Below, piece after piece: positions 16,880 to 26,924 of a stretch of DNA of 60,929 nucleotides. The DNA lies in the NCBI GenBank assembly GCA_027490465.1, contig JAIXXZ010000023.1, forward strand, positions 1 to 60,929. Direction: 5' to 3'. Under the pieces are notes generated by a model. The model had not been told where the DNA came from. It saw only the letters and a list, made by a program, of their open reading frames with translations, and made no database searches. The translations under genes and the position numbers were made by a program. The first letter of the stretch is position 1. Every line of letters starts with the position of its first letter. This DNA comes from Oxalobacteraceae bacterium. Its GTDB lineage: Bacteria; Pseudomonadota; Gammaproteobacteria; Burkholderiales; Burkholderiaceae_D.

Positions 16880-18544
16880 ATGTCCAGCAATACCGAAAAC
16901 CAGCTGTCCGAGCAAGTTGCTGACTTGCCATCGCAAAGCCTGTCGCGAGATCTCATCGCGCGCGAGGTGGTGCGTCGCCGCACCTTTGGCATCATCTCTC
17001 ACCCCGATGCCGGCAAGACCACGCTGACAGAAAAGCTGCTGCTGTTTTCAGGCGCGATCCAGCTTGCAGGGACCGTCAAAGCGCGAAAGAGTGGGCGGCA
17101 CGCCACATCGGATTGGATGGAAATCGAAAAGCAGCGGGGTATTTCCGTTGCCAGCTCCGTGATGCAGTTCGAGTACCGCGACCATGTGGTCAATCTTCTT
17201 GATACCCCGGGGCACCAGGATTTTTCAGAAGATACCTATCGCGTGCTGACAGCGGTCGATTCGGCGCTGATGGTGATTGATGCTGCCAAGGGTGTGGAGG
17301 CGCAGACGATCAAGCTGCTCAATGTTTGCCGCATGCGCAGCACGCCCATCATCACCTTCATGAATAAAATGGATCGTGAAACGCGCGATCCCCTGGAGCT
17401 CCTGGATGAGCTAGAGTCGGTGCTCGACATCCAGTGTGCGCCTGTAACCTGGCCCATAGGCATGGGCAAATCGTTTCGTGGGGTCTATCACCTGATGCGC
17501 GACGAGATCATGCTGTTTGCAGCGGGTAGCGAGCGCGCCGATCAGGAGTTCGAAATCATCAAGGGCATAGACAATCCTCGGCTGGCCGAGATGTTCCCTC
17601 TCGAAATCGAGCAGCTGAAAATGGAAGTCGAACTGGTGCATGGTGCTTCGCATCCCTTTGACCTTGATGCGTTTTTGGCAGGAAAGCAGACGCCGGTTTT
17701 CTTTGGTTCTGCAATCAATAATTTTGGTGTGCGTGAAATCCTGAATGCGCTGCTGGATTGGGCGCAGCCGCCGCGCGAGCGCGATGCGACTGTGCGTAGT
17801 GTTGCGCCGGACGAGACACCGTTTTCCGGTTTTGTTTTCAAAATTCAAGCCAATATGGATCCTGCGCACCGGGATCGCATTGCCTTCCTTCGTGTCTGCT
17901 CGGGACGATTCGAGCGCGGCATGAAGGTACGCCATCTGCGGCTGGCTCGTGACGTCAAACTGTCTTCGGTCGTGACGTTTATGGCGTCGAGCCGCGAGCA
18001 GGTCGAAGAAGCGTATGCGGGCGATATCATCGGTTTGCCCAACCACGGCAACATGCAGATTGGCGACAGCTTCTCCGAGGGGGAACTGCTGCAGTTCACC
18101 GGCATTCCTTATTTCGCGCCAGACTTTTTTCGCGCAGTACGCATTCGTAACCCACTCAAGATCAAGCAGCTTCATAAAGGCCTGCAGCAGCTGGGTGAGG
18201 AGGGTGCAGTGCAAGTGTTCAAGCCAGTCACTGGCGGTGATTTGGTGCTCGGCGCTGTCGGTGTTTTGCAGTTCGAAGTCGTCGCCAGCCGTTTGATGAA
18301 TGAATACGGTGTCGATGCGGTGTTTGAAGGCACCAGTATCAGCAGCGCGCGCTGGATTTCATGCGAAGACAAGCGCATGCTCGCCGACTTTGAAAAATCC
18401 TCGGCGGGCGCCAATCTCGCGCACGATGCTGCGGGCAATCTTGCCTATCTGGCGAGTTCTGGCGTCAATCTCAAGCTCACGCAGGAGCGCTGGCCGGGCG
18501 TGACCTTTCATTCGACCCGCGAGCATGCGGCAAAGCTGGACTGA
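16880..18544 (+). CDS. prfC: peptide chain release factor 3
   Basis: A 554-residue translational GTPase that recycles RF1/RF2 from the ribosome after termination. The G1 motif is [16 protein letters not shown] (~36-51), G3 is [14 protein letters not shown], and G4 is [12 protein letters not shown]. The [20 protein letters not shown] stretch and the C-terminal domain distinguish RF3 from EF-G. The first ~25 residues are a slightly longer N-terminus than in E. coli RF3. It is transcribed divergently from the FemAB-like gene across 160 bp and appears monocistronic. Confidence 0.96.
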   Translation: MSSNTENQLSEQVADLPSQSLSRDLIAREVVRRRTFGIISHPDAGKTTLTEKLLLFSGAIQLAGTVKARKSGRHATSDWMEIEKQRGISVASSVMQFEYRDHVVNLLDTPGHQDFSEDTYRVLTAVDSALMVIDAAKGVEAQTIKLLNVCRMRSTPIITFMNKMDRETRDPLELLDELESVLDIQCAPVTWPIGMGKSFRGVYHLMRDEIMLFAAGSERADQEFEIIKGIDNPRLAEMFPLEIEQLKMEVELVHGASHPFDLDAFLAGKQTPVFFGSAINNFGVREILNALLDWAQPPRERDATVRSVAPDETPFSGFVFKIQANMDPAHRDRIAFLRVCSGRFERGMKVRHLRLARDVKLSSVVTFMASSREQVEEAYAGDIIGLPNHGNMQIGDSFSEGELLQFTGIPYFAPDFFRAVRIRNPLKIKQLHKGLQQLGEEGAVQVFKPVTGGDLVLGAVGVLQFEVVASRLMNEYGVDAVFEGTSISSARWISCEDKRMLADFEKSSAGANLAHDAAGNLAYLASSGVNLKLTQERWPGVTFHSTREHAAKLD

Positions 18545-18766
18545 GCTTCGCATGACCCGGTTGTTTCATCGCGTCCGGTCGCCGGGTGCGGTGTTGTTCC
18601 TATCGTAGTGCCTGATTGGCGTTTGCGCAGTATCAACTGAGCAAAGCTTTGTTGTTTCTATACTAAGCAGGTCTTCGCGGTGTTCTCCGCACTATCTACC
18701 TATTTTATTTCCGATGCGGGCACTCGCCGCGCAGGAGAAAACTATCGAGTCTGATTGGAAACGACT

Positions 18767-19297
18767 ATGCTGACTTTTACCTATTCCATCGTCGCTCTGA
18801 AAGTCGAGCACAAAAAAGCCCGCTGGACTTTTTCATCCGTGCAGCAGTACATCATGAACGGCATACGCAATATCAAGGGCGCCAGCAAAATGGATGTCGA
18901 AAGTATGCTGCAACGGCTGTCTCAGTTTGAACAGTATTATCGCGATCGGAAAATTGAAGTGTTTCTGATTCCTGCGCTGCGCAAGCTGACGCACGAGGCG
19001 GATCCCCTGCTGGATGAAATCGAATCTCTGGGTGCACACAGCAATTCCTTGCTCAGATCGATAAGCGAAAGAATTCAAGAAGGCTTGCGGCAGGGCCGAT
19101 TGCTGGTGGAAGAGGTCTGTTCATCGCTCGAATTGTGCTGTTCAAATTTTTACAGGCGATTGGCGAGAGAAGAAGAGCTCGTTCAGGTTGCTGAACGTAT
19201 TATTCCCTCTGAGGCCTGGTTTGGCATTGCAGCCAACTTTCTGTCGCATGACGCGAGCAGGCGTAAATCATCTCCACCGCCAGACGAAGAGGAGTGA
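18767..19297 (+). CDS. hemerythrin-like four-helix protein, iron ligands not evident
   Basis: A 176-residue, mostly helical protein. The segment FEQYYRDRKIEVFLIPAL followed by EADPLLDEIESLGAHSNSLL resembles the HHE-hemerythrin pattern (paired histidines, acidic residues, then an LFPxL turn), but Tyr-Tyr stands where His-His is expected. A second set of helices contains Cys residues (VCSSLELCCSNFYRRLAREEE). I start it at the ATG 18767; a TTG at 18755 is possible. The C-terminal tail is polar (RRKSSPPPDEEE). It converges with the rhodanese gene. Function is unknown; a non-metal or altered hemerythrin fold is an inference. Confidence 0.7.
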   Translation: MLTFTYSIVALKVEHKKARWTFSSVQQYIMNGIRNIKGASKMDVESMLQRLSQFEQYYRDRKIEVFLIPALRKLTHEADPLLDEIESLGAHSNSLLRSISERIQEGLRQGRLLVEEVCSSLELCCSNFYRRLAREEELVQVAERIIPSEAWFGIAANFLSHDASRRKSSPPPDEEE

Positions 19298-19329
19298 GCT
19301 GGTACGAAGGGTGCTCGAGATCCAGCGAA

Positions 19330-19794
19330 TCAGGCACCCACCCAGGGCAGGCCATGCATGCACCAGCCACCTATGGATTTGCGGTGCCCTTTTTCATTGC
19401 GATCGCCCTCAAAACCCTCCAGGATGTCAAAGCAATGCTCAAACCCATGCTCGGTGGCGAGTTTCGCGGCGTAGCGTGAACGTACTCCCGAGCGGCACAG
19501 AAATAGCAGCGTGTCGCCGGGCCGTGCTTGTTGCTCCAGCTGCGTGATGAATGCCGTATTTTGTGCGCCTCCCGGATACAGTGTCCACTGCACCGCCAAG
19601 TGCTGCGCGTCCGGCACAATGACTCGTCCAATCCAATCGCGCTCGGCCTGTGTGCGCACGTCGATCAGTTTGACACTCGGACTCGTTTGCAGAAGCGCAT
19701 AGGCCTCCTGTGGTGTTACTGCACCGGCATAGGGAAGTGACTCACTTTCGCTCCGCGAGCGGGCCTCGGCGAGGAGTTGTTCTAAAGAGGACAT
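19330..19794 (-). CDS. rhodanese-like sulfurtransferase
   Basis: A 154-residue cytoplasmic rhodanese-domain protein with the active-site loop LCRSGVRSRYAA (Cys persulfide loop CRSGVRS) and the family motifs LIDVRTQAERDWIGRV and FDILEGFEGDRNEKGHR. I choose the ATG at 19794 (MSSLEQLLAEARSRSE), which is where relatives begin. An upstream ATG at 19935 would add a hydrophobic leader, but that leader region coincides with two NtrC-type sites of the glnA promoter (19902-19947), which argues that it is regulatory DNA. The physiological sulfur donor is unknown. Confidence 0.88.
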   Translation of the reverse strand: MSSLEQLLAEARSRSESESLPYAGAVTPQEAYALLQTSPSVKLIDVRTQAERDWIGRVIVPDAQHLAVQWTLYPGGAQNTAFITQLEQQARPGDTLLFLCRSGVRSRYAAKLATEHGFEHCFDILEGFEGDRNEKGHRKSIGGWCMHGLPWVGA

Positions 19795-19901
19795 AGGTTT
19801 TTCTTTGATGGGTGGGGCATCAGAACCCACAGCCTCCAACAAAATGTCGCTCCCGGCAAGCCCCGGCAGGCAGCAAAAAAGAGCAAGTATGCACCAAACC
19901 A

Positions 19902-19947
19902 TGCACCCAAGTGGTGCAAATAAGGTTTTTTGCACTTTATTGGGGCA
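19902..19947. promoter_or_regulatory. paired NtrC enhancer sites of glnA
   Basis: TGCACCCAAGTGGTGCA (19902-19918) is a perfect dyad of the NtrC type (TGCAC-N7-GTGCA). TGCACTTTATTGGGGCA (19931-19947) matches with one changed base. They lie 29 bp apart, about three helical turns, and ~120-165 bp before the sigma-54 promoter: the classical glnA enhancer arrangement. The cognate NtrB/NtrC genes are 2.2-3.5 kb downstream. Confidence 0.8.
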
Positions 19948-20051
19948 TCCGCAGATTCGCTAATTTTTCGCTCAGTGCTGTAAGGGCTTGATTCTCAATG
20001 GAAATTCAGATGCCTCAGGCACGCGCTTCCAAGCTTGGACTGCATGGTTTA

Positions 20052-20067
20052 TGGCATGGAATCTGCT
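20052..20067 (+). promoter_or_regulatory. sigma-54 promoter of glnA
   Basis: TGGCATGGAATCTGCT matches the sigma-54 consensus TGGCACG-N4-TTGC with the GG and GC doublets at correct spacing and two other mismatches. It lies 122 bp before the glnA ATG and downstream of two NtrC sites, so glnA is probably induced under nitrogen limitation. Confidence 0.75.
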
Positions 20068-20189
20068 ATCATCGCCGGTCGAGTGTTGGTGGCATTGTCA
20101 TGCATCGCGCCGCAGGTTCAAGCGGCTTGCGTCACGTCGGTCCGCAGCTTATACCCAATTAATCACTTCGCAACTTTTAGGAGATCCGC

Positions 20190-21605
20190 ATGTCTACGTC
20201 GGCCGCTGATGTATTGAAAATGGTCAAGGACAACGAAGTCAAATTCGTTGATTTCCGTTTCACGGATACGCGTGGCAAAGAGCAGCACGTCAGCGTCCCT
20301 GTGTCCCATTTCGATATGGACAAATTCGAGTCAGGCCACGCATTCGATGGCTCTTCCATCGCTGGTTGGAAAGGCATCGAAGCTTCGGACATGCTGCTCA
20401 TTCCAGACCCGAACACGGCGCGTATTGATCCGTTCATGGAAGAAACCACGATGTTCATCCAATGTGACGTCGTTGAGCCGGGTGACGGCAAAGGCTATGA
20501 CCGCGATCCGCGTTCCATTGCCAAGCGCGCCGAGGCCTACCTGAAATCCTCCGGTATCGGTGACACCGCTTACTTTGGTCCTGAGCCAGAGTTCTTCATT
20601 TTCGACAGCGTGCGCTGGAACGTCGATATGTCGGGCTCCTTCTCCAAGATTGATTCCGAAGAAGCTTCCTGGAGCACCGGTGAAAAAATTGAGGGTGGTA
20701 ACAGTGGCCATCGTCCATCCGTCAAGGGTGGTTATTTCCCTGTGCCTCCGGTCGACAGCTTCCAGGATATGCGTTCGGAAATGTGTCTGATCCTTGAGAG
20801 CCTGGGCATTCCTGTCGAAGTGCATCACCACGAAGTGGCGGGTGCCGGTCAGAACGAAATCGGTACCAAGTTCTCCACGCTGGTTGAGCGTGCAGACTGG
20901 ACACAGACTCTGAAGTACGTTGTCTGGAACGTCGCGCACAACTACGGCAAGACAGCGACCTTCATGCCCAAGCCCATCGTTGGCGACAACGGTTCCGGCA
21001 TGCACGTGCACCAGTCAGTCTGGAAAGACGGCAAAAACCTCTTCGCAGGTGACGGCTACGCCGGCCTGTCTGATTTCGCGCTGTACTACATCGGCGGCAT
21101 CATCAAGCATGCGCGCGCGCTCAATGCGATCACCAACCCAGGTACCAACTCATACAAGCGTCTGGTGCCTGGCTTCGAAGCCCCGGTGAAACTGGCGTAC
21201 TCCTCGCGCAACCGTTCCGCATCGATTCGTATTCCTCACGTCGCCAATCCCAAGGGTCGTCGTATCGAAACCCGTTTCCCTGATCCATTGGCCAATCCTT
21301 ACCTGTGCTTTGCTGCCTTGCTGATGGCGGGCCTGGACGGCGTGCAAAACAAAATTCACCCAGGCGAGGCTGCATCGAAAGATCTGTATCACCTGCCACC
21401 CGAAGAAGATGCAAAGATCCCAACCGTGTGTTCCTCACTCGACCAGGCACTCGAGTATCTGGACAAGGACCGCGAGTTCCTGACCCGTGGTGGCGTTTTC
21501 AGCGACACCATGATTGATGCCTACATCGAACTGAAGATGCAGGAAGTGACTCGCTTCCGCATGACCACGCATCCGCTCGAGTTCGACATGTATTACTCGC
21601 TGTAA
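20190..21605 (+). CDS. glnA: glutamine synthetase type I
   Basis: A 471-residue GSI that condenses glutamate and ammonia with ATP to glutamine. Typical segments are [54 protein letters not shown] (metal and glutamate ligands) and [10 protein letters not shown]. The adenylylation tyrosine is in DLYHLPPEE, so activity is expected to be controlled by GlnE. A ribosome-binding site TAGGAG precedes the ATG. Expression appears to depend on sigma-54 and NtrC (sites at 19902-20067), and the gene ends at a strong terminator. Confidence 0.98.
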   Translation: MSTSAADVLKMVKDNEVKFVDFRFTDTRGKEQHVSVPVSHFDMDKFESGHAFDGSSIAGWKGIEASDMLLIPDPNTARIDPFMEETTMFIQCDVVEPGDGKGYDRDPRSIAKRAEAYLKSSGIGDTAYFGPEPEFFIFDSVRWNVDMSGSFSKIDSEEASWSTGEKIEGGNSGHRPSVKGGYFPVPPVDSFQDMRSEMCLILESLGIPVEVHHHEVAGAGQNEIGTKFSTLVERADWTQTLKYVVWNVAHNYGKTATFMPKPIVGDNGSGMHVHQSVWKDGKNLFAGDGYAGLSDFALYYIGGIIKHARALNAITNPGTNSYKRLVPGFEAPVKLAYSSRNRSASIRIPHVANPKGRRIETRFPDPLANPYLCFAALLMAGLDGVQNKIHPGEAASKDLYHLPPEEDAKIPTVCSSLDQALEYLDKDREFLTRGGVFSDTMIDAYIELKMQEVTRFRMTTHPLEFDMYYSL

Positions 21606-21631
21606 TCCCTGGTCGGGATTCGCGAACCATG

Positions 21632-21658
21632 GAGGGCGACTCAGGTCGCCCTCTTTTT
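21632..21658 (+). terminator. Rho-independent terminator of glnA
   Basis: GAGGGCGAC (21632-21640), loop TCAG, GTCGCCCTC (21645-21653), then TTTTT. A perfect 9-bp GC-rich stem starting 27 bp after the glnA stop. Confidence 0.95.
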
Positions 21659-21763
21659 AGTCCACAATGTTGTATTTATGATAAAAATATCTGGGGACTT
21701 TCTGGTATAAAAATACAACGCTGTCGCTCAAGCTTGTGTAAACCAACCTGGGGTTATTTGCCC

Positions 21764-22234
21764 ATGAAAAGCCGCCTACTTCTCTGCCTTGTTCTCTGGG
21801 GCCTTGCCCTGCCAGTCATCGCACAAGGTGTTTTTGTTTGTGTACAGCCCAATGGCACGCGCGAATACCGAAACAATGGAGATACTCGCGGCTGTCGCAG
21901 GTTGGACATGGATACGATTTCGACTATTCCCGCACCGCCTGCCAATCAGCAGGCAAAGAACGCCGCCATTGATCCCTCATTTCCGCGCATAGACAGCCAG
22001 ATTCAGAAACGTCGCGATCAGGACCGTCTGCAGATCCTGATGGAGGAAGTGCGAACCGAGGAGTCCCGGCTTTCCGAGCTCCGCCGCGGATACCAGAACG
22101 GCGAGCCCGAGCGTCTGGGCAGTGAGCGCAATTATGCGAAGTATCAGGAACGTGTCGCTCAGATGAAAGAGGACATACAGCGAACCGAAAAAAATATTGA
22201 AGCCCTGAAACGAGAGATAGGTAATTTAAAATAG
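21764..22234 (+). CDS. exported DUF4124-like coiled-coil protein
   Basis: A 156-residue protein with a clear signal peptide (MKSRLLLCLVLWGLALPVIA, cleavage after AQG), a short DUF4124-like segment GVFVCVQPNGTREYRNNGD, and then a charged coiled coil from ~75 to the end (LQILMEEVRTEESRLSELRR and on). It should reside in the periplasm. Genes of this type often sit between glnA and ntrB in Burkholderiales, and their role is unknown. The ATG at 21764 is selected by the signal peptide. A TATAAAAAT -10-like box lies ~55 bp upstream, and a terminator follows. Confidence 0.8.
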   Translation: MKSRLLLCLVLWGLALPVIAQGVFVCVQPNGTREYRNNGDTRGCRRLDMDTISTIPAPPANQQAKNAAIDPSFPRIDSQIQKRRDQDRLQILMEEVRTEESRLSELRRGYQNGEPERLGSERNYAKYQERVAQMKEDIQRTEKNIEALKREIGNLK

Positions 22235-22259
22235 GCCTCTCGCAGGGCTGTACCATCCG

Positions 22260-22279
22260 GGCCGCTGTGCGGCCTTTTT
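22260..22279 (+). terminator. Rho-independent terminator
   Basis: GGCCGC-TGT-GCGGCC (22260-22274) followed by TTTTTC. It lies 26 bp after the DUF4124-like gene and 16 bp before the ntrB start, so ntrB transcription needs read-through or a promoter overlapping this hairpin. Confidence 0.75.
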
Positions 22280-22294
22280 CTTTTTCGGGACCGA

Positions 22295-23368
22295 GTGAAT
22301 ATCTTATCGACATCCTTGGGTGGGCTAGACCTGCTGGCCTCCGCCGTGATCATCCTCGAAAAGCAGGGTCGTATCGCTTATGCAAACGCTGCCGCAGAGA
22401 CTTTGCTGGAGAGCTCGTTCAAGGTGCTTCACCAGCAACGGCTGTCCGATCTTTTCCTGAATGGTGACAAGATCGCTCTCATTTTCGAGCAGGCAAGAGC
22501 GCGGCAGTTCGATGAGAAGCGCGAAGATCTACTGCTGGAGCGGATCGCGCGGGTGCCGCTGCATGTCAACATGATCGTGACCACGATCGACGATCCCGAG
22601 AATCCGGTACTCATCGAGCTGCGCGCCAATGTGCAGCAACTCAAGCTCGATCGCGAAGAGCGTCTACTGGACCAGACCCAGGCCAACAAGGAGTTGATTC
22701 GCAATCTCGCGCACGAGATCAAGAACCCGCTGGGAGGCATTCGTGGTGCAGCCCAGTTGCTGGAGCTGGAATTTCCAGGGCACGACCTCAAAGACTTGCG
22801 CGAGTACACGCAAGTGATCATCAAAGAGTCTGATCGTTTGCAGACGCTGGTTGACCGTCTGCTGGCACCGCATCGGCGTCCTCAAATTGTCGGTGACGTG
22901 AATATTCATGAAGTATTCGAGCGGGTACGCAGCCTGATCATGGCGGAGTTCCCGCAGGGTCTTTCCATACGACGTGATTATGATCTCTCACTGCCTGACT
23001 TTCGCGGCGACAAGGAGCAGTTGATTCAAGCCGTGCTCAATATCGCTCATAACGCTGCACAGGCACTGGCACCCCGTATTGCGCAAGGCGATGCGGAGTT
23101 GGTCTTCCGCAGTCGTGTTGCACGTTCGATCACCCTCGCCAAGGTCCGTTATAGGCTGGCACTAGACTTGCATATCATCGACAACGGCCCGGGTATACCG
23201 GCTGAGTTGAGGGACAGAATTTTCTTTCCACTGGTCTCAGGCAGAGACGGCGGCAGCGGATTGGGGCTGACACTGGCACAAACCTTCATTCAGCAGCACC
23301 TGGGCGTGATTGAGTGCGAAAGCCGGCCCGGTCATACCGACTTCCGTATCCTGATTGCGCTGCCCTGA
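22295..23368 (+). CDS. glnL: nitrogen regulation sensor kinase NtrB
   Basis: A 357-residue cytoplasmic histidine kinase that phosphorylates NtrC when nitrogen is short, with its phosphatase activity set by PII. It has an N-terminal PAS domain (~10-120), the phosphoacceptor H-box NLAHEIKNPLGGIRG (His140), the N-box NIAHNAAQAL, and G-boxes DNGPGIP and GGSGLGLTLAQ. The start is GTG at 22295. It is followed by ntrC after 124 bp, a gap that contains an NtrC-type dyad. Confidence 0.95.
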   Translation: MNILSTSLGGLDLLASAVIILEKQGRIAYANAAAETLLESSFKVLHQQRLSDLFLNGDKIALIFEQARARQFDEKREDLLLERIARVPLHVNMIVTTIDDPENPVLIELRANVQQLKLDREERLLDQTQANKELIRNLAHEIKNPLGGIRGAAQLLELEFPGHDLKDLREYTQVIIKESDRLQTLVDRLLAPHRRPQIVGDVNIHEVFERVRSLIMAEFPQGLSIRRDYDLSLPDFRGDKEQLIQAVLNIAHNAAQALAPRIAQGDAELVFRSRVARSITLAKVRYRLALDLHIIDNGPGIPAELRDRIFFPLVSGRDGGSGLGLTLAQTFIQQHLGVIECESRPGHTDFRILIALP

Positions 23369-23422
23369 TCTTGGGCAGTGCCAGATACGGGCAAGCATAC
23401 TGAAGCCGGCTTCGCCATAATG

Positions 23423-23437
23423 GCACCAATTTGGTGC
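23423..23437. promoter_or_regulatory. NtrC-type dyad upstream of ntrC
   Basis: GCACCAATTTGGTGC is a perfect GCACC-N5-GGTGC dyad, the same form as the core of the glnA site at 19903-19917. It is 56 bp before the ntrC start and suggests autogenous control of ntrC apart from ntrB. Confidence 0.6.
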
Positions 23438-23492
23438 TTATCGTCGACTGGGCATGCACCAGCGGCAGCGTGATGAGGCTAGTGCTAGAACC

Positions 23493-24995
23493 ATGAAACC
23501 AATCTGGATAGTTGACGACGACGAATCAATTCGCTGGGTGCTGGAGAAAGCACTGGCGCGCGAGAATCTGGCGACGCGAAGTTTTTCGAATGTGCGTGAT
23601 GCCGTGGCAGCGCTGGAATCGGGAACGCCTCAGGTACTGGTATCGGACATCCGCATGCCGGGCGAGTCCGGTTTGGAACTCTTGCAGATCGTCAAAGCGC
23701 GCTATCCCGGTTTGCCCGTGATCGTGATGACAGCCTTTTCCGATCTCGATTCGGCGGTCGCCGCATTTCAGGGTGGTGCGTTCGAGTATCTTGCCAAGCC
23801 GTTTGATCTTGATAAAGCGGTTGAGCTCATCCGCCGCGCGCTCGAGGAAAGCTTGCGTGAATCCGGCGATGAGCAGACGGCAGCCGAGACGCCCGAGATA
23901 CTGGGCCAGGCAGCTGCGATGCAGGATGTATTTCGTGCCATCGGCAGATTGTCGCAGTCCAATGTCACGGTATTGATCACCGGTGAGTCTGGTACGGGCA
24001 AAGAGCTCGTGGCCCGCGCGCTCCACAAACACAGCCCCAGAGCGACTCAGCCATTTATTGCGCTCAACACGGCGGCCATCCCCAAAGATTTGCTCGAATC
24101 CGAATTGTTCGGTCATGAGCGCGGCGCATTCACGGGGGCGCAAGCAACGCGGCGCGGACGTTTTGAACAAGCCGAAGGCGGTACGCTCTTTCTTGATGAG
24201 ATTGGCGATATGCCGTTTGATCTCCAGACACGCTTGTTGCGCGTGCTATCGGATGGGCATTTCTATCGCGTTGGTGGTCATCAGTCACTCAAGGCGAATG
24301 TACGTGTGATCGCAGCGACGCACCAGAATCTCGAGCAGCGGGTGCGCGAGGGTTTGTTTCGCGAAGACTTGTATCACCGCCTGAACGTAATTCGTCTGCG
24401 CTTGCCTTCCCTGCGTGAGCGGCGTGATGACATACCTCTGCTGGTGCGACACTTCCTTGCACAAAGCGCGCGACAGCTCGGCGTTGAGGCCAAGCGTTTG
24501 TCCGATCAGGCGATGCATTTCCTTGCGTCGCTGGATTTACCGGGCAACGTGCGTCAGCTGGAAAATCTGTGCAATTGGATTACCGTCATGGCCCCCGGCC
24601 AGACCGTGGAAATCAAAGACCTGCCCGCCGAACTTACCGCCGGCATGGTGGCACCCTCGAATTCAACAAGTGCCTCGCAGCAGCCGACTGCGAGTTTGGC
24701 AGAGCCCATCGTTATCGAATCACACCATGCCGCAGCGCCGCCTCTCATGGTCACGCAGGATGACCGCAGCAACTGGATAATCATGTTGGAAACCGAAGCG
24801 GCTAAAATGCTTTCCGCCGGCAAGCCGGAAGTCATGGATGCACTCGGTCGACAGTTCGAATCGGCGCTCATTAAAACAGCGCTCCGACATACCCACGGGC
24901 GCAAAAACGATGCTGCGATACGTCTAGGTATTGGTCGCAATACCATCACGCGCAAAATTCAGGAACTGGGTATTGAGGGTGGCAAGGACGATTAA
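23493..24995 (+). CDS. glnG: nitrogen regulator NtrC
   Basis: A 500-residue sigma-54 activator. It has a receiver domain with acidic pocket VDDDES (8-13) and phosphoacceptor Asp52 (SDIRMPG), then an AAA+ domain with Walker [12 protein letters not shown], the sigma-54 contact loop RGAFTGA and the Walker B segment [13 protein letters not shown], then a C-terminal Fis-type helix-turn-helix ([20 protein letters not shown]). The ATG at 23493 ([10 protein letters not shown]) is preferred; an ATG at 23454 adds 13 unrelated residues. It activates glnA and other nitrogen genes from enhancer sites such as those at 19902 and 19931. Confidence 0.96.
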   Translation: MKPIWIVDDDESIRWVLEKALARENLATRSFSNVRDAVAALESGTPQVLVSDIRMPGESGLELLQIVKARYPGLPVIVMTAFSDLDSAVAAFQGGAFEYLAKPFDLDKAVELIRRALEESLRESGDEQTAAETPEILGQAAAMQDVFRAIGRLSQSNVTVLITGESGTGKELVARALHKHSPRATQPFIALNTAAIPKDLLESELFGHERGAFTGAQATRRGRFEQAEGGTLFLDEIGDMPFDLQTRLLRVLSDGHFYRVGGHQSLKANVRVIAATHQNLEQRVREGLFREDLYHRLNVIRLRLPSLRERRDDIPLLVRHFLAQSARQLGVEAKRLSDQAMHFLASLDLPGNVRQLENLCNWITVMAPGQTVEIKDLPAELTAGMVAPSNSTSASQQPTASLAEPIVIESHHAAAPPLMVTQDDRSNWIIMLETEAAKMLSAGKPEVMDALGRQFESALIKTALRHTHGRKNDAAIRLGIGRNTITRKIQELGIEGGKDD

Positions 24996-25016
24996 GGAAG
25001 CGCTGCCTGAAACATA

Positions 25017-25214
25017 TCAGCCACGCACGATGTGCAGTGGCGGTCGAGGCGAATCAATCGGTTTTTTCTCCGCACGTCGTTTTTCGCTGGGTGGTGTCCA
25101 GCCGTGACGTTTCCACAATGACTGGACATCCGATCCCGGTGTCCACTGATGTTCGCCGGGGCGCTTGCCGGCAGCCGGCAGCACGAAATTTTCTTCGGGC
25201 CGTTTTTGTTCCAT
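25017..25214 (-). CDS. small hypothetical protein (65 aa)
   Basis: The 65-residue product is polar and rich in Pro, Lys and Arg, with the pattern PGEHQWTPGSDVQSLWKRHGW in the middle. It has a good ribosome-binding site (GGAGAAAA, ~8 nt before the ATG at 25214) and fills the space between the convergent ends of ntrC and prpR. I believe it is real because of the ribosome-binding site and the sensible composition. Function is unknown. It lies downstream of prpR in the same orientation, 108 bp after that gene's stop. Confidence 0.6.
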   Translation of the reverse strand: MEQKRPEENFVLPAAGKRPGEHQWTPGSDVQSLWKRHGWTPPSEKRRAEKKPIDSPRPPLHIVRG

Positions 25215-25322
25215 GACGTTTTCTCCAGCCGGATCAGACAGAATTTGACCCTCGGAAAATCGTCAGTTACGCGAAAAACTTGAGAGGATTTCTGCGGAAA
25301 CCTTGGCCTCGCTTGACATCGG

Positions 25323-26924
25323 CTAGCTGGATTTGATGCGTCGCCAAAGGGTCGTGCGGCTGATGCCAAGAAAGGCCGCTGCGTCGGAGCGATTGCCACC
25401 AAAGCGTGCGAGTACAGCCTCAACATCTTGCGCAGGCGGCTGTAGGTCGCGGGATGCGGTCAATAGCGGGGACTGCACCTCCGGCGCAAGCTTGGTCAGA
25501 AAAGCCGGCGTCAGCGCCTGCAATGGTTCGACAGACAGAAACAAGGCGACACGCTGCATCAGATTGCGGAGCTCCCGTACATTGCCCGGCCAGTGGTAAG
25601 ACTGCAGCACAGAGGCGCAGGCTTGCAACTCCGCGCGCAGGTTGGCACCTGGACGCACCCCCATCTCGGCCAGTGCATTTTTCAGGCACCACGCGGCTAA
25701 CTCGATCACATCATCCTGACGTTCGCGCAGCGGTGGTATCGCAATTCGCAACACCCCCAAGCGGTAGAAAAGATCTGCCCTGAATGCGCCCTTGGCCACA
25801 CGTTGTTCCAGATCGCAGTGAGTCGCGCTAATGATGCGGACATCAACCGGAATAGGGCGGGTACCACCGACGCGGACGACTTCTTTTTCTTCCAGAACGC
25901 GCAGTAGTCTTGTCTGCAGTGCCAGCGGCATTTCACCTATTTCATCCAGAAACAGCGTTCCACGATGGGCTGCTTCAAACAGGCCTGCATGGCCACCGCG
26001 ACGTGATCCCGTGAAGGCACCTTCTTCGTAGCCGAACAGTTCGGACTCGAGCAGCGACTCTGCAATCGCACCGCAATTCACCGCAAGAAAAGGGCGGGCA
26101 CCTGCCTGGCCACGCGGACTCTCACGGTGGATTGCCTGCGCCACGAGTTCTTTGCCAGTACCGGTTTCGCCTTCAATCAGCACCGTCGCCGGCGAGCGGC
26201 TGTAGAGCGACACAGTGCGGCGCAAAGCCTGCATGCCCTCCGAACTGCCGCGCAGATCCGTCACGCCGTGTCTGGCCTGGAGATTCTCGGGTACCGGATA
26301 GGATCTGCCGTGTGGTGCTTCAAGTTGCGTAGCGCGCGCAATATCGAAGGCATCTTCAAACGCTTGTCGTATCGATGCAGCAGAGTACACAAAAACGCCC
26401 GACAGTCCTGCTTCTTCCGCCAGGTCCGTGATCAGCCCCGCCCCCACAATGGCTTGTATGCCTGCAGATTTCATCTCGCTGACTTGCGCGCGCGCGTCTT
26501 CGACGGTCACGTACGTGCGCTGCACGATGGGCAATCCGAAGGTCTGCTGAAATTCCTCGAGTTCAGGTAAAGGCGCCTGATAATTGATCAGGCCGATGTG
26601 CGGCGTGATCTTGCGTGCTCTCGCCAGTGCCTGCATCACATCAAAGCCCGTCGCCTTGGCGATCACCACAGGCAATGCCAGACGGCTCTTCAGGTAGGCG
26701 GCGTTCGAACCGGCAGAAATCACCGCATCGCAGCGCTCGGTTTGCAGACGTTCGCGTATATGGGCCACGGCTTCTTCAAACCCCAGCTGTATGGGCTCGA
26801 TGGTCGCGCGGTCGTCATATTCCAGGGTGATGTCGCGGAAGAGATCGAACAGCCGGGAGATCGATACCGTCCAAAAGACGGGCCGGGCAGCAGGATCGCG
26901 TGAACTGGGGGAGGGGCGGACCAT
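25323..26924 (-). CDS. prpR: propionate catabolism regulator PrpR
   Basis: A 533-residue sigma-54 activator of the prp genes. The N-terminal PrpR-N sensor domain (~15-200, with [12 protein letters not shown] and [15 protein letters not shown]) is known to respond to 2-methylcitrate. The AAA+ domain has Walker [13 protein letters not shown], the loop EEGAFTGS and Walker [13 protein letters not shown]. The C-terminal Fis-type HTH is [20 protein letters not shown]. It is divergent from prpB, and its start codon lies within the first ATGTTTCA repeat (26923-26930), suggesting autoregulation. Confidence 0.95.
   Translation of the reverse strand: MVRPSPSSRDPAARPVFWTVSISRLFDLFRDITLEYDDRATIEPIQLGFEEAVAHIRERLQTERCDAVISAGSNAAYLKSRLALPVVIAKATGFDVMQALARARKITPHIGLINYQAPLPELEEFQQTFGLPIVQRTYVTVEDARAQVSEMKSAGIQAIVGAGLITDLAEEAGLSGVFVYSAASIRQAFEDAFDIARATQLEAPHGRSYPVPENLQARHGVTDLRGSSEGMQALRRTVSLYSRSPATVLIEGETGTGKELVAQAIHRESPRGQAGARPFLAVNCGAIAESLLESELFGYEEGAFTGSRRGGHAGLFEAAHRGTLFLDEIGEMPLALQTRLLRVLEEKEVVRVGGTRPIPVDVRIISATHCDLEQRVAKGAFRADLFYRLGVLRIAIPPLRERQDDVIELAAWCLKNALAEMGVRPGANLRAELQACASVLQSYHWPGNVRELRNLMQRVALFLSVEPLQALTPAFLTKLAPEVQSPLLTASRDLQPPAQDVEAVLARFGGNRSDAAAFLGISRTTLWRRIKSS

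Noticed and set aside
19795-19935. Signal peptide of the rhodanese from the upstream ATG
   Set aside because: The region holds two NtrC sites of glnA, and related rhodaneses begin at the downstream ATG.
24992-25426. Minus-strand ORF of 144 codons between ntrC and prpR
   Set aside because: It overlaps the end of prpR out of frame and the better-supported 65-residue gene at 25017.
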